64,000 bases of DNA, from positions 62,001-126,000 of the forward strand of contig CAWHXF010000024.1 in the NCBI GenBank assembly GCA_963833195.1, read 5' to 3'. Every line of letters starts with the position of its first letter. Positions within the stretch are counted from its first letter, which is position 1. Positions 24,757 to 35,182 of the stretch are shown in pieces. A model generated the notes under the pieces. The model saw only the letters and a program-made list of their open reading frames with translations, was not told where the DNA came from and ran no database searches. Origin of the DNA: Granulosicoccus sp963833195. GTDB lineage: Bacteria; Pseudomonadota; Gammaproteobacteria; Granulosicoccales; Granulosicoccaceae. Position numbers and translations under genes: made by a program.

Positions 24757-26694
24757 TCAGTCGCCCGACGCGGCGGCCTCGACCGCAACCAAGGTCGGCT
24801 TCCGCGAAACCCGCTCCGCCGACGGCGGGTTCGGATGTGGAGCTCCTTCGAATAGCGCACGGGCGCGCCCCCACGCCCGCTGCCCGGCCTCGGTGCCCAT
24901 GCGCCGGCCCGGCAGGTCGTCCACCGCCGGGTGGATGCCGCCCCAGATCCGCGACAGGGACGTCCGGTCGGCCGCGTCCCGGTAGGTCGCCCACTGAAGC
25001 CGCACGTCGACGCTCGGCCCGCGCTCGAACACCAGGAACTCCTCGGCCGGAGCAACGAACTCGGCGAGTCCACCGGGGAAGAACGCATCCCCGGTGAGCG
25101 CCTCGAGCACCTCGGCCGCGGCGCGCGAGAACGTCGAGTGGCCAGACACGTAGCCTGCGACCGGCGGCGAGACGAAGCTCGGTCGCTGGTACGGCCACCA
25201 GCGCTCGGCAAGGACCCAGTCGACGCTCGCGGTGTCGAGCACGGGGAACATGATCGCGTCCGGGCCGCGCCAGGCGAAGAGCGTGATCTTGCCGACATGC
25301 TCGGCGTCGTCACCCGCCAACGGATCGTCCGGACCGACCCGCTCGATGCGCCCGTTGACAAGGGGTAGTCCGCCGCCGGCCCCGTCGGCGGCGTCGAGCC
25401 CCGCCAGGTGGCGAATCGCCGCGACCGGACGCAGGTAGTCGTACGCGCCTACAACGCTCCACGCCGCGATCGCTGCGTCGTGCATCGCACCGCCGAGTGC
25501 GAGGTAGGCGAGCACGTCGAAGACGAGCGGGTCGAGCGCCTCGCCGCGACCGCCCACCCGCCGCTCGAGCGCCGGGTGCGGTCCCACCTTCTCGTTGTAG
25601 ATCCGGAACCAGGGTCCGGGCGGCGTCTCGCTGTCCGGCCCATCGGCCCAGGACTCGGCGAGCACGCGCGTGTAGTCGCCCCTCGGCACGACGTTCGGTG
25701 CGTACGGCTCGCCGGTGGCGGGGTTGGACCGGATGGCCGAGCGCCGGGCGAGATGTCGAGCGTGACGCTGTCGACGGGGTCGAGGTGCGCCGACCACAGC
25801 GCCACGAGCGCGAAGTGGCGCGTGTAGGCTTCGCTCTCGCGCTCCCCTGCGCCTAGCCGCGGTGGGGGAACCGGGTCGAGCCAGACCGGCTGCTCGATGC
25901 CGTCGCGCACCACGTCGGAGTACGCGTCCCGACCCAGCGCGAACGGCGCGAGCCGGCCCCACTCGGCGCCGAGAAACTCGCTCGCGTCGGCCTCGTTGCC
26001 GGACTGGTCGACGAAGTTGTCGAACGCGAGCGGCTGCCAGCGGTTCGGGTCGGCGACGTCCGGATTGCCCGGCCCGGTCGGGACGAGCGGCAGGTTGACC
26101 GGCGCGTAGTCGAGGTGGACGTGGTTGCCCACCTCGTTGGACGCATCCGCTCGTTCGATCGCGAGCGCGCAGGCGGCGGAGCGGGCGCCGATATCCGGGC
26201 TTTCGCCCTCCTCCCGTTCCAGAGCGCCGAGTCCCTGTTCAGCCGCGGCGCGGTCGAATTCGTCCATCACCTCGTCGATGTTCGGTAGCGCTCGCGCAGA
26301 AAGTCCCGGGCGGCGCGGCCGATCGGGACGCATCGCGCGGCCTCGGTATCCAGCCCCGAACGCGCGCTCTCGCGCTCGGCGTTCGTCAGCCGGCACGCCT
26401 GGAGCTCTGCGTACGGGTGCAGCCAGATCGGGGACGCCGCACCGTCGTGGACTGACCACGCGTCGTACATGGCCGCCGAGAGGTGGTACAGGTTTCGCGC
26501 GTGCACGGTCGGGCGCGCGAAGTCGTTGCGGATCGCGAACAGCGCGGCGTCCATCCAGTCGCGCGCGACGGACGTCGACGCCACCGCGTCATCCGCCGCG
26601 ACGCCCGGACGCGCCTGCGCCGAGGCAGCGGGGGGGCGAGCAGCGACAGCGTCAGCGCCGCGGCTCCGATGCGTCCCGGTGTCGTGTCTGTCAT
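24757..26694 (-). pseudogene. Vanadium-dependent haloperoxidase-like protein, frameshifted
   Basis: One secreted PAP2/vanadium-haloperoxidase-like protein is spread over several minus-strand frames. A signal peptide starts at 26694 (MTDTTPGRIGAAALTLSLL) and changes frame at a run of seven G near 26630. The next part (DWMDAALFAIRNDFARPTVH to about 26285) shifts again near 26285. The following piece (LPNIDEVMDEFDRAAAEQGL onward) shifts near 25745. The last piece carries the vanadate-site motifs YLRPVAAIRH, VSGHSTFSRAA and GIHPAVDDLPGRRMG. All catalytic motifs survive, so decay is recent, or some shifts are sequencing errors in homopolymers. Confidence 0.8.
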
Positions 26695-26869
26695 GGCGCC
26701 GGTAGAGGCAAGTGGGCGGGGCGGTACTCGCCATCGTCAAGACGGTCGTGCTCGTCCAAGGGGGCTACGGGCTCGGGCAGCGCGACACGGCGCTGGCACT
26801 GGCGGCGTTCGGTGCGGGCTCGATGACGATTGCGCTCCTGCTGCCGAGCCTGCTCGACAGGGTGGCGGA

Positions 26870-27374
26870 GTATCCGTTCACGGCGCTGCGCCTCGCTGAT
26901 GGCCCGGTTGTGAGCACCATCACACTCTGATCGGAGGTACGCTCCAGCTGCCCCCTGCGGCGCATCCTTGCACCGCGCGCCTTCGTTCTGCCCGATGCCG
27001 CTCACCGCGCCCAACCTCCCCGATCCGCGGAACCTCGACGATGCGCGCGAGATCATCGCCGCCGCGCGCGAGATGATCGGACAGCTCGTCGAGAACGCGG
27101 CCCGGCAGCAGCAACGCATCGAGGACCTCGAGTCGCAGGTCCAGGAGCTGCGCACGAAGGCCGGCACCAACTCGGGCAACTCCTCGAAGTCGCCCTCGTC
27201 GGACTCCGCCGCGCAGCGCGCGGCCAAGCGCGCGAAGGACGCGGCCCGGAAGAAGGGCAAGGGCTCGGGCAAGTCCCAGGGCGCCCAGCCCGGTCACGAC
27301 AAGCACGAGCGCGCGGCCGTGCCGCCGGAGGCGCTTGACGCCTCTCACGACTACCTGCCGAACGCCACGTGCGG
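26870..27374. repeat. 505-bp inverted arm, left copy
   Basis: An inverted copy of 28583-29087, including the first 137 or so codons of the transposase gene (from MPLTAPNLPDPRNLDDAREI to LPNATCG). All translated frames that I compared are identical between the arms. Confidence 0.85.
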
Positions 27375-27459
27375 GTACGCGTTCACGGCGCTGCACCTGA
27401 CGCGCAGCGCTCTCACTCGTCGGCACGGGTCGGCGTCGCGGCGTAGCCGCGACCGGCGA

Positions 27460-28989
27460 TCACGCCGCCGGCAGGCAGCGTCCGCCGAGCGGCAGCAGCG
27501 TCGTCACCCGCCCCGACTCCATCTGCTCGGTGCAGATCCGGCGCAGGTAGCCGTGCACCCCGATCCCGAGTCGCTCGGCCGTGCCCACCACGGTGAGGAT
27601 CATCGGACGGAACTGGTTGCCCCGGTGCGACTGCACCGCGTACGACAACTTTCGCCAGATGACGTACGGGCGGATCGCCCGCTCGGCGAGGTTGTTGTCC
27701 AGCGGGATCGCAGGGTCCGCAAGGTGGGTCCACAGCATCGGCTCGCGCTCGAGCAGCCGCGCGCATTGGGCCCGGGTCCGGCACTCGTCGCCCTTGAGTC
27801 GTGCCCCGCGCTCGAGCGCGGCGTGCACCCGGCGCCGCACGCGCTCCGAGCGCTTCTTCCAGACCCTGTCGTCGATCGATCCATCGATCAGCCGATGCCG
27901 GATCCGGTACAGGATCCGGGTCAGCAGCTCGAGCTCCCGACCGATCTCGCCGGCTCGGCCCGTGCGCTCGCCGATCGCCACGAAGTGGCGCAGCAGGTGC
28001 GCCCAGCACAGCTGGCGCCGGTGGGCAGGCAGGTGGTTGTAGCCGGCGTAGTCGTCGGTGACGACGATGCCTGCGACGTCCGCCAGCAGCACATCGGCGG
28101 CCAGCATGCCGCGCGAAGGGTGGGTCATGAAGTACACCGCGCGCGCGGTCGCGAGCGCCCACAGCCAGTACATGTGGGGGCCTCGGAAGTGTCTGGTTTC
28201 GTCGGCGTGCACGACGCCCTCGGCGCGCACGTGGCGGCCGACGTCGAGATAGGGGCGCACGAGCGCGGCATTGGCGCGACCTTGCGCCTCCGAGATCGCG
28301 CCGATCGAGAACCGCAGCCCCCACTGATCGATCAGCAACGCCTGGATCTTTCGCGTCGAGAGGTGGTAGCGACCCGACAGCAGTGCGATGTAGGCGATCA
28401 GCCCCGGGCCCATCTGCCCCGAGGGCACGCTCGCGGGTGTCTGCGCCGCGTGGCGCTTGCCACAACCTTCGCACACGCCCGAGTACAGGCAATGCTCGAC
28501 GACGCTTGCACGGATCTCGGGCAGGTCGAACACCTGGTGGCGGCAGCGCGGCTCGGCATCGATGACGACATTCCCGCCACAGCCGCACGTGGCGTTCGGC
28601 AGGTAGTCGTGAGAGGCGTCAAGCGCCTCCGGCGGCACGGCCGCGCGCTCGTGCTTGTCGTGACCGGGCTGGGCGCCCTGGGACTTGCCCGAGCCCTTGC
28701 CCTTCTTCCGGGCCGCGTCCTTCGCGCGCTTGGCCGCGCGCTGCGCGGCGGAGTCCGACGAGGGCGACTTCGAGGAGTTGCCCGAGTTGGTGCCGGCCTT
28801 CGTGCGCAGCTCCTGGACCTGCGACTCGAGGTCCTCGATGCGTTGCTGCTGCCGGGCCGCGTTCTCGACGAGCTGTCCGATCATCTCGCGCGCGGCGGCG
28901 ATGATCTCGCGCGCATCGTCGAGGTTCCGCGGATCGGGGAGGTTGGGCGCGGTGAGCGGCATCGGGCAGAACGAAGGCGCGCGGTGCAA
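27460..28989 (-). CDS. tnpC: IS66-family transposase TnpC
   Basis: At 509 residues this is a full-length IS66 transposase. It has an N-terminal helical region (DAREIIAAAREMIGQLVENA), a Lys/Ser-rich linker and a zinc-binding motif (CGCGGNVVIDAEPRCRHQVF). The DDE core is VVHADETRHFRG, IVVTDDYAGYNHLP and IPLDNNLAERAIRPYVIWRK, followed by the C-terminal YLRRICTEQMESG. The alternative start MPLTAPN lies at 28962. Unlike many IS66 elements no separate tnpA or tnpB genes are present; single-gene members are known. The gene appears intact. Confidence 0.92.
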   Translation of the reverse strand: MHRAPSFCPMPLTAPNLPDPRNLDDAREIIAAAREMIGQLVENAARQQQRIEDLESQVQELRTKAGTNSGNSSKSPSSDSAAQRAAKRAKDAARKKGKGSGKSQGAQPGHDKHERAAVPPEALDASHDYLPNATCGCGGNVVIDAEPRCRHQVFDLPEIRASVVEHCLYSGVCEGCGKRHAAQTPASVPSGQMGPGLIAYIALLSGRYHLSTRKIQALLIDQWGLRFSIGAISEAQGRANAALVRPYLDVGRHVRAEGVVHADETRHFRGPHMYWLWALATARAVYFMTHPSRGMLAADVLLADVAGIVVTDDYAGYNHLPAHRRQLCWAHLLRHFVAIGERTGRAGEIGRELELLTRILYRIRHRLIDGSIDDRVWKKRSERVRRRVHAALERGARLKGDECRTRAQCARLLEREPMLWTHLADPAIPLDNNLAERAIRPYVIWRKLSYAVQSHRGNQFRPMILTVVGTAERLGIGVHGYLRRICTEQMESGRVTTLLPLGGRCLPAA

Positions 28990-29087
28990 GGATGCGCCGC
29001 AGGGGGCAGCTGGAGCGTACCTCCGATCAGAGTGTGATGGTGCTCACAACCGGGCCATCAGCGAGGCGCAGCGCCGTGAACGGATAC
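28583..29087. repeat. 505-bp inverted arm, right copy
   Basis: This is the genuine right end of the IS66-type element; its inverted duplicate is 26870-27374. Confidence 0.85.
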
Positions 29088-29703
29088 GGTGGCGGACCGG
29101 AGCGTGATGCTGGCCGGCTCGATCCTCCTCGCGGTAGGCGCCGCGCTGGCTGCCATCGTGCCGGGCTTCGGCTGGTTGCTGCCGCTGTGGTTCGCGCTCG
29201 GCGCGGGCTACTCGCTCGCACAAACGCCTTCGGGCAGGTTGTTGCGCCGCTCGTCGGGGACGTCGGACCGTCCCGCGCTGTTCGCAGCGCAGTTCACTCT
29301 GTCGCACGCGGGCTGGCTCGTGACGTATCCGCTCGCGGGCTGTGTGGGCGCGGTCCATGGCCTGGCCGCGAGTGCCTTTGCGCTCGCGCTCCTCGGCGGT
29401 ATGACCATCCTCGTCGCCGTGCGGGTCTGGCCCGCAGACGATCCCACTGTCGTTGAGCACCGGCACGACGACTTGCCAGCCGATCACCCGCACTGGCGCG
29501 AGGGCGATCGCCGCGGGCGTGGCTGGCATGAGCACGCGTACCACATCGACGCCCAGCACCGCGCATGGCCGCCCGGTCCAATGATTTGTTGCCCTCGCAC
29601 CGCCACACGCCACGAGTGAACGCTGCCCCCCCGAACGCTTCCAGTGCGACAGGAGGGGACGGGTCGGAGCTTCCGACGCCGGGGTCCGTCCCCCGGCGAC
29701 GCC

Positions 29704-30504
29704 TCAATACCAGGACCGGATGCCGAGGACGAGGCGCGTGTCGTCCGCCTCGCCGCCTGCGGCTTCGACGATGTCGCTCGTGTCCCCCAGGGCCGAGGCC
29801 CACTCGATGCCGATGTAGGGCGCGAGCTCCCGCTTGATCTCGTAGCGCAGCCTGGCGCCGACACTGCCTTCGGTGAACCCCGCACGAAGGCCCTGCTCGT
29901 CGATGTCCTGCGCCGCCGCCTCGATCTCGAACCGGGGTTGCAGGATCAATCGCTGGGTCAGGCGCAGCTCGTATTCGGCCTCGACGCGCGCGGTGACGTC
30001 ACCTTCCAGCGACAGGAAGAACGCGCCGTCGACCTCGAACCAGTAGGGCGCAAGTCCCTGCATTCCGAGCACGGCATAGGTCTCGTCCGACGGCTCGAAT
30101 CGCTGGCGAACGCCCGCCTGCAGATCGAAATAGGGGCTGATCGCTCGGGAGTAGAGGAGCTGAACCTCCGGTTCCTCGAACGCGTCCTCGGCGAAATCGT
30201 ACTCGCCCTCGGACTTGACCCACACCTTGTTGACGTCGCCGCCGTAGTAGGCCTGGAAGTCCCAGGCCCCTAGACCGTCGTCACCCGCATCCACCCATTC
30301 GAGCCGGTCGAACATGAGCAGACCGAACGACGTCTCGCCGTTCTCCTCCTGGAAACGTCCGCGAGCGTCGGCCATCGCGTCCGCCCCGTAGACGTCATCG
30401 GCCGCGCTCCAGGGCGGATCCTCCGGTCCCTCCTGCGCCGCCGCCGACGTGAACCCGAATCCCGTCAGCACGATCGCGACGGCCAGTGCGATGCCACGGC
30501 TCAT
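29704..30504 (-). CDS. copB: Outer-membrane copper resistance protein CopB
   Basis: This 266-residue exported protein (signal peptide ending SAAAQ) matches the CopB/PcoB outer-membrane family: FDRLEWVDAG, WDFQAYYGGDVNKVWVKSEG, VQLLYSRAISPYFDLQAGVR and the C-terminal LVLGIRSWY. CopB binds or passes copper across the outer membrane and works with CopA. The ATG overlaps the copA stop (ATGA), so the pair is coupled. It has a short N-terminus without the Met-rich repeat seen in some CopB proteins. A second copB lies at 61660. Confidence 0.92.
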   Translation of the reverse strand: MSRGIALAVAIVLTGFGFTSAAAQEGPEDPPWSAADDVYGADAMADARGRFQEENGETSFGLLMFDRLEWVDAGDDGLGAWDFQAYYGGDVNKVWVKSEGEYDFAEDAFEEPEVQLLYSRAISPYFDLQAGVRQRFEPSDETYAVLGMQGLAPYWFEVDGAFFLSLEGDVTARVEAEYELRLTQRLILQPRFEIEAAAQDIDEQGLRAGFTEGSVGARLRYEIKRELAPYIGIEWASALGDTSDIVEAAGGEADDTRLVLGIRSWY

Positions 30505-32528
30505 TGCCCGTCTTCCATGCCGGGCATGCCGGGCATGCCCCGCATCCCGGACATCCCCGTCGGCTCGGTCGCCGACGCTCCCCGTCCCATGCCCTCGTGA
30601 TCCATGCCCCGCATGGGATCGACCGGCGTCTCGGCGGGCTGCGTCGCGACCGGCGCACCCGTACCGATGTCGCCGAGCGGCGGACGTTGCTCGAGCGGCA
30701 GCACGGTGACAACCTGCATCATGCCGGCGTGCATGTGGTAGAGCAGGTGGCAGTGAAATGCCCAGTCGCCGAGCTCGGGCGGAGTGATGTCGACCGACAG
30801 CTTCTCGCCGGGCTTGGTCAGGATGGTGTGCAGGCCCGGCAAGTAGCGCTGACCGTCCTCGTCGCCCTCGTAGCCGGGAATGACGAGGTCGAAGAACATG
30901 CCGTGCAGGTGAATCGGGTGGGGCATCATGGTGTCGTTGACGAGGGTCAGGCGCACCCGCTCGCCCTGATAGAACTTGATGCTCTCCTTCACGTTCGAGA
31001 ACTTCACGCCGTCGAACGCCCACATGTAGCGCTCCATGTTCGAGGTGAGATGGATCTCCACCTCGCGCTCCGGCGCACGCAGGTCCGTGTTCGGGCGCAG
31101 ACTGCGCAGCTGCGCGTAGGTCAGCGTGCGGTGCGGTACGCGTTCCAGCCCGACGCCCGGCTCGTCCAGACGGCTGACCGGATTCATCGCTGTCGTCGCG
31201 ACGCCTGGGCCGTTCGGGTGACGGTGCTCGGCCATCGGCATGGCGTCGGTGTCGCCCTGCCCCATGCTCATGCCGCCCATCGCCATCCCGCCCGAGGCGG
31301 TTCCGTGGTCCATCCCCGTCATTGTCTCGGTCTCGGGGTAAGTGAGGGCATGACCCTGTCCTTCCATGCCCGCCTTGCCCGGCGTCATCCCTGACATGTC
31401 CATGCCGTTCATGTCGCCCATGCCTGACATGCCCATGTCCTTCATGGTCAGCAGAGGGCGAGGTCGAAGCGGCGGGGCCTCGGCCGTTTCGCCCGCGCGA
31501 GGAGTGAGTGTGGCAAGTGCCTGGTCGGAACCGTCGATCGCCGCGGCCACGAAGCGATAGGCACGATTCCGCGGCTCGACGATCACGTCGTAGGTTTCCG
31601 CCGCGCCGATCTGGAACTCGTCCGTCGTCACGGGACGCACATCCAGACCGTGCACGTTGACGACGGTCATCGGGAGCTCAGGTATCCGGACGTTGAAGAT
31701 CGACATGGCGGAGGCGTTGATGATGCGCAGCCGCACCCGCTCGCCCGGCGTGAACAGGCCCGTCCAGTCGTCCTTCGGGCCGTGGCCGTTGACCAGGTAG
31801 GTGTACTGCGCGCCGGTCACGTCCGCGATGTCCGTCGGAGCCATGCGCATCCTGCCCCACATGGCGCGGTTCCCGACGGCCGCGCCGAGCCCGTCCTCGC
31901 GCGCATCGGCCACCAGGTCGCCGACCGTGCGCTTCTGGAAGTTCAGCGTGTCGCCCATCTTCTTGAGCTCGGCGAACAGCCGCTCCGGATCCTCGAACGT
32001 CCAGTCGGAGAGCACCATCACGTATTCGCGGTCATAGGGCGCGGCTTCCTCGCCCGCGGGGTCGATGACCATGGGACCGTAGAGCCCGAGCTGCTCCTGG
32101 AAGGCGCTGTGCGAGTGGTACCAGTAGGTTCCCGCCTGCACGAGCGGAAAGCGGTACTCGAAGGTGGAGCGCGGCGCGATGCCCGGGAAGCTGACGCCGG
32201 GCACACCGTCCATGTCGAAGGGGACGAGCAGTCCGTGCCAGTGGATCGACGCCCACTCGTCGAGGGTGTTCTGCACTCGCAGCGTGACGTTCTGGCCTTC
32301 CTTCAACCGCACGAGGGGTGCGGGCAGACTCGAGTCGATCGTGACACCCATCGCCGCGCGTCCGTCGATGCGAACCGGCGTCCGCGCGATGCGGAAATCG
32401 TAGGTGGTCCGCGTGACCGAGCTGAGCCCCGTGTTGCCGGCGCGAGAATCGCGCGCCCATGCGGGCAGGAATGCCGAAGTGGCCAGAGTGCCGGCGGCGT
32501 AGCCGAGGAAGGTGCGTCTGGTCTGCAT
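30501..32528 (-). CDS. copA: Periplasmic multicopper oxidase CopA
   Basis: The 675-residue CopA/PcoA oxidase has a Tat signal (RRTFLGYAAGTLATSAF). Its four copper motifs are SIHWHGLLVPFDMDG, TYWYHSHSAFQEQ, HPIHLHGMFFDLV and WAFHCHLLYHMHAGMM. Between domains 2 and 3 is a long Met-rich stretch (about 360-440; MGMSGMGDMNGMDMSGM), and the C-terminus ends in another (GMSGMRGMPGMPGMEDG). It oxidises Cu(I) and sequesters copper in the periplasm. It is transcribed from the boxed promoter at 32786-32841 with a 5' leader of about 250 bases, followed by copB. Confidence 0.95.
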   Translation of the reverse strand: MQTRRTFLGYAAGTLATSAFLPAWARDSRAGNTGLSSVTRTTYDFRIARTPVRIDGRAAMGVTIDSSLPAPLVRLKEGQNVTLRVQNTLDEWASIHWHGLLVPFDMDGVPGVSFPGIAPRSTFEYRFPLVQAGTYWYHSHSAFQEQLGLYGPMVIDPAGEEAAPYDREYVMVLSDWTFEDPERLFAELKKMGDTLNFQKRTVGDLVADAREDGLGAAVGNRAMWGRMRMAPTDIADVTGAQYTYLVNGHGPKDDWTGLFTPGERVRLRIINASAMSIFNVRIPELPMTVVNVHGLDVRPVTTDEFQIGAAETYDVIVEPRNRAYRFVAAAIDGSDQALATLTPRAGETAEAPPLRPRPLLTMKDMGMSGMGDMNGMDMSGMTPGKAGMEGQGHALTYPETETMTGMDHGTASGGMAMGGMSMGQGDTDAMPMAEHRHPNGPGVATTAMNPVSRLDEPGVGLERVPHRTLTYAQLRSLRPNTDLRAPEREVEIHLTSNMERYMWAFDGVKFSNVKESIKFYQGERVRLTLVNDTMMPHPIHLHGMFFDLVIPGYEGDEDGQRYLPGLHTILTKPGEKLSVDITPPELGDWAFHCHLLYHMHAGMMQVVTVLPLEQRPPLGDIGTGAPVATQPAETPVDPMRGMDHEGMGRGASATEPTGMSGMRGMPGMPGMEDGQ

Positions 32529-33127
32529 GGAGTTCTCGGGGAAGGGGTTCGGATGCGTGGCCGAAAACTGTTCCGGCCGCGCGCGGCTCGGCCACGGGCA
32601 GGGTGGCTGCGGCGGACGGCGACGGACAATCGCGGCGAGAGTACGGGTCCGACCCCCGCGTGCGGCTCGAGCTCACGATGGAGGCACTGGCTCCGCACGC
32701 CTCGCGGCACCGGTCCGTCGGCTCGTCGGCTCGTCGCACGATCGCGCGGCGTAGGTCGGAGGCTCCGCGTCCCCGCACGCCGCACAGTATCGGCGTCGGT
32801 TCTGTCGGCTCGCGCACCATGCAATTACTTTTCGCTGACGGTTTCGCTCGGAGCGTCGACGAATCAAGGAACGCGGCCGACCGGGGCCTCACTTGTCATC
32901 TGCGCGTCAGCGTTCTGAAAGCTTCGCTTGGTAAAAGTGAGACACGGTCAAGCGACGACGGTTGGATAACCGTGTGTGCAAGCCCGTCGGCGACGCCGGC
33001 CCTTGCGTGCGGGGCCGTGTCGGCGCTCCGTTAAATGAAGCGGCCGATTGGCCAGGCACGCAATGCCGTACCGGCGGGCGCGTCGTCCGCTCACCCCACT
33101 TTCTCACTACAAGGGAGTCGGATTGAT
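32529..33127. other. Divergent control region between copA and the porin gene
   Basis: Contains the boxed copA promoter (32786-32841). The remaining bases toward the porin hold no gene; the palindromic GGTTGGATAACC near 32965 is noted but not interpreted. Confidence 0.5.
32786..32841 (-). promoter_or_regulatory. CopR-like box promoter of copAB
   Basis: In the direction of copA the box reads CCGTCAGCGAAAAGTAAT (32824-32841), then 32 bp, then a GATACT -10 (32786-32791). Three other promoters in the window repeat this box, orientation and distance exactly, which points to an activator such as a CopR/CusR-type response regulator. Confidence 0.75.
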
Positions 33128-34137
33128 ATGCGGAAAGCCTCTATCGTCATTGCCGGTGCGACCGGCGCCGTGTTGATCGGATCGCAGGCGCGAGCGGAAG
33201 TCACGCTCTACGGCCTGGCCGCCGTGGTGGTCACGAGTCAGAATACCCGTAACGTCAGCGACGATGATGACGACGACATAGATTCGGATGTCCTGATCAC
33301 CACGAACCCCGGCCCCCAGCTCAATTCCGGTGGCGCGGCAACGAGCCGCTTCGGAATCAGGGGGACCGAGGACCTACCCAACGGGATAGTGGCTAGCTTC
33401 AGATTCGAGGGCGCCATCGGACTGGATGAAGGAGTCTTCGAAGGTTTTGACAGAAACGCTTGGGCAGGCTTGGGCAGCGAGACCTACGGCACCCTCAGGG
33501 GCGGGTTGCAATGGACCCCCTATGACGACGCCTACGACGCCATCGACGCCCAGGAGTACGCCAGTTGGTCGGCCCAGTTCGTGGCGATCAACAACACGAA
33601 AGGGCTGGGAAACATCGGCAGTCACGGGGATACGTTCAGCCGCTCCAACGCGCTCACGTACAACTCTCCAAACCTGGCCGGATTCAACGCCACCCTCATG
33701 TACGCAGTGGGTGAGGATCGCTCGGAAGATACCTCGGGCAGCAGTGATTACCAAGGCGCTCGGCTTTACTATCTCAACGGCCCACTCGGCGTCCAGTTCG
33801 CGGCCGAGCGTCAGGAACTGGTGGATTCCGGCAACCTGACCATCGACGCCTACTTGGTCGGGGGGACCTTCGATTTCGGGTTCGCGAAGTTCTTCGGAGG
33901 CTATCAGGCCGCGGACGGGCCCCTCGGCGAAGACGAAGGCTTCTCCGTCGGGCTGCAGGTGCCGATCGGATCGCGCATCGTCGTGATGACGGGCTACGCT
34001 CGGGATGAAACGACCGGTGCCGACGGCATCGAAGTCAACAACGGTGTGGTGGAGGCACTCAGCGTGAACGTCAACTACGCATTTTCCGACAGCGCCGACG
34101 TGTTTGTACTCGCCACCGGTGCCACGGCAAGCGTGGA

Positions 34138-35182
34138 CTTGATTAGGCACGAACCTCAGCCGGTTTCCTTGAGCACGCGGACCGGGACCGGCGCCGTGCG
34201 CACCGCCACCCATGCCAGCCGATCGAGCATGCCGGGCAGATCGTGACGGCGGTTGAAGCGGTACTCGAACTCGGCCAGGTATCGCGGTGCGTGCTTGGGG
34301 CTGATGTGCCGGTAGGTGCCCACGATCGCGGACTTGATGTTGCCAAGAGCGGTGTTCACCCACTTGAAGCACGGCTTCTCGACCGCCTTCCTGCCTCCGC
34401 CGCTGATCGACACCGTGTGGCTGCATCCTGCCTGCATGACCGCGCCGAAGCAGGCGAGCCCATCGGAGATCACCTCGCAGCTCGGATCAAACTTCTTCTT
34501 CGCGAAGGCGGCCACCGCCTCGCTCGTGAAGCCCGGCACGATCTGCATCGCGATGCGCTTGGGGCGGCCCGCATGGTCGGTTTCTACGGCGGCCAGGAAG
34601 GGCGTCTTGCCGTCCGCGCCGCGCCCCGCGTGCCCTTCGCGCGCGGGGCGCTCGCCACCGAGGTAGACATCATCGATCTCGACCCGTTCGGTGAAGCGAT
34701 GCTGCTCCTCGCGCTGTCGCATGACCTCCGAGAGCTTCTGCTTCATCGACCAGGCGGTGCGCCAGCTGACCCCGAGCCGGCGGCTGAGCTCGAGGGCCGA
34801 GACCCCGTTCTTCGAGCTGGTGAGGTGGTACATCGCGCGGAACCACAGCGTGAGGGGGAGCTTGGTGGCATCGAAGATCGTGCCCGCGGTGACGGACACT
34901 TGTCGGTGGCACAGCGCGCACTGCAGCAGCGCCCGGCGCTCGAGCCGATGGGCGTCGTCGTGGCCGCAGCCCGGGCAGACGAAGCCGTGCGGCCAGCGCA
35001 TGCGCTCGACGGCGGCGATGCACAGCGGCTCGGTGCCGTAGAGCTCGGCGAAGCGAATCTCGGACAGACCCTTCTGGAACTGGATGCGGTTCTGCGGCAT
35101 GCTGGTGGAAGGGCGCAAGTGCCTGATTGCACTGGCTAATTATACAGCAACGAGAGAAGGCTGAGGCTCGTGCCTAATCAAG
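34138..35182 (-). mobile_element. IS1595-family insertion sequence
   Basis: A 1,045-bp element with terminal inverted repeats beginning CTTGATTAGGCACGA, flanked by the 8-bp direct repeat AGCGTGGA (34130-34137 and 35183-35190). The length and 8-bp duplication fit IS1595. Undamaged ends and intact transposase indicate a recent insertion. Confidence 0.92.
34156..35118 (-). CDS. IS1595-family transposase
   Basis: A 320-residue transposase with the N-terminal zinc ribbon (FVCPGCGHDDAH and LLQCALCHRQ), the IS1595 core (VEIDDVYLGGERPA, EVISDGLACFGAV) and the C-terminal motif HISPKHAPRYLAEFEYRFNR. It looks complete. The start may instead be at the internal Met of MPQNRIQFQKGLSE, 18 bases downstream. 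Confidence 0.93.
   Translation of the reverse strand: MRPSTSMPQNRIQFQKGLSEIRFAELYGTEPLCIAAVERMRWPHGFVCPGCGHDDAHRLERRALLQCALCHRQVSVTAGTIFDATKLPLTLWFRAMYHLTSSKNGVSALELSRRLGVSWRTAWSMKQKLSEVMRQREEQHRFTERVEIDDVYLGGERPAREGHAGRGADGKTPFLAAVETDHAGRPKRIAMQIVPGFTSEAVAAFAKKKFDPSCEVISDGLACFGAVMQAGCSHTVSISGGGRKAVEKPCFKWVNTALGNIKSAIVGTYRHISPKHAPRYLAEFEYRFNRRHDLPGMLDRLAWVAVRTAPVPVRVLKETG

Larger units (their letters stand above)
26870..29087 (-). mobile_element. IS66-type element with duplicated right end
   Basis: The insert is 2,218 bp between copies of GGTGGCGGA (26861-26869 and 29088-29096); IS66 elements usually duplicate 8 bp. A standard element seems to run from GTACGCGTTCACGGCG at 27375 to the complementary end at 29087 (1,713 bp). 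To its left, 26870-27374 repeats the right-end 505 bp in inverted orientation, so both outer ends begin GTATCCGTTCACGG. The unit therefore carries two right ends, and the inner left end is not used as a boundary. Confidence 0.85.
26714..29619 (+). pseudogene. nreB paralogue, 5'-truncated and split by an IS66 element
   Basis: Two pieces, 26714-26869 and 29088-29619, together match residues from about 229 to the end of the NreB-like exporter at 4806-6140 (for example GYGLGQRDTALALAAFGAGS and LAQTPSGRLLRRSSGTSDRP). The first 228 codons are missing at a junction with the 5' end of the haloperoxidase gene. The His-rich tail is kept (VVEHRHDDLPADHPHW) but the last residues differ. The insertion falls between LLDRVA and ADRSVM and is flanked by the direct repeat GGTGGCGGA. 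The DNA is clearly similar but not identical to nreB, so this is an older duplication or an independent import. Confidence 0.88.

Noticed and set aside
32932..32980. GGTCAAGC near the porin as a fifth CueR-type promoter
   Set aside because: TTGACC is present on the minus strand but neither the TTCC half-site nor a -10 after 19 bp follows.
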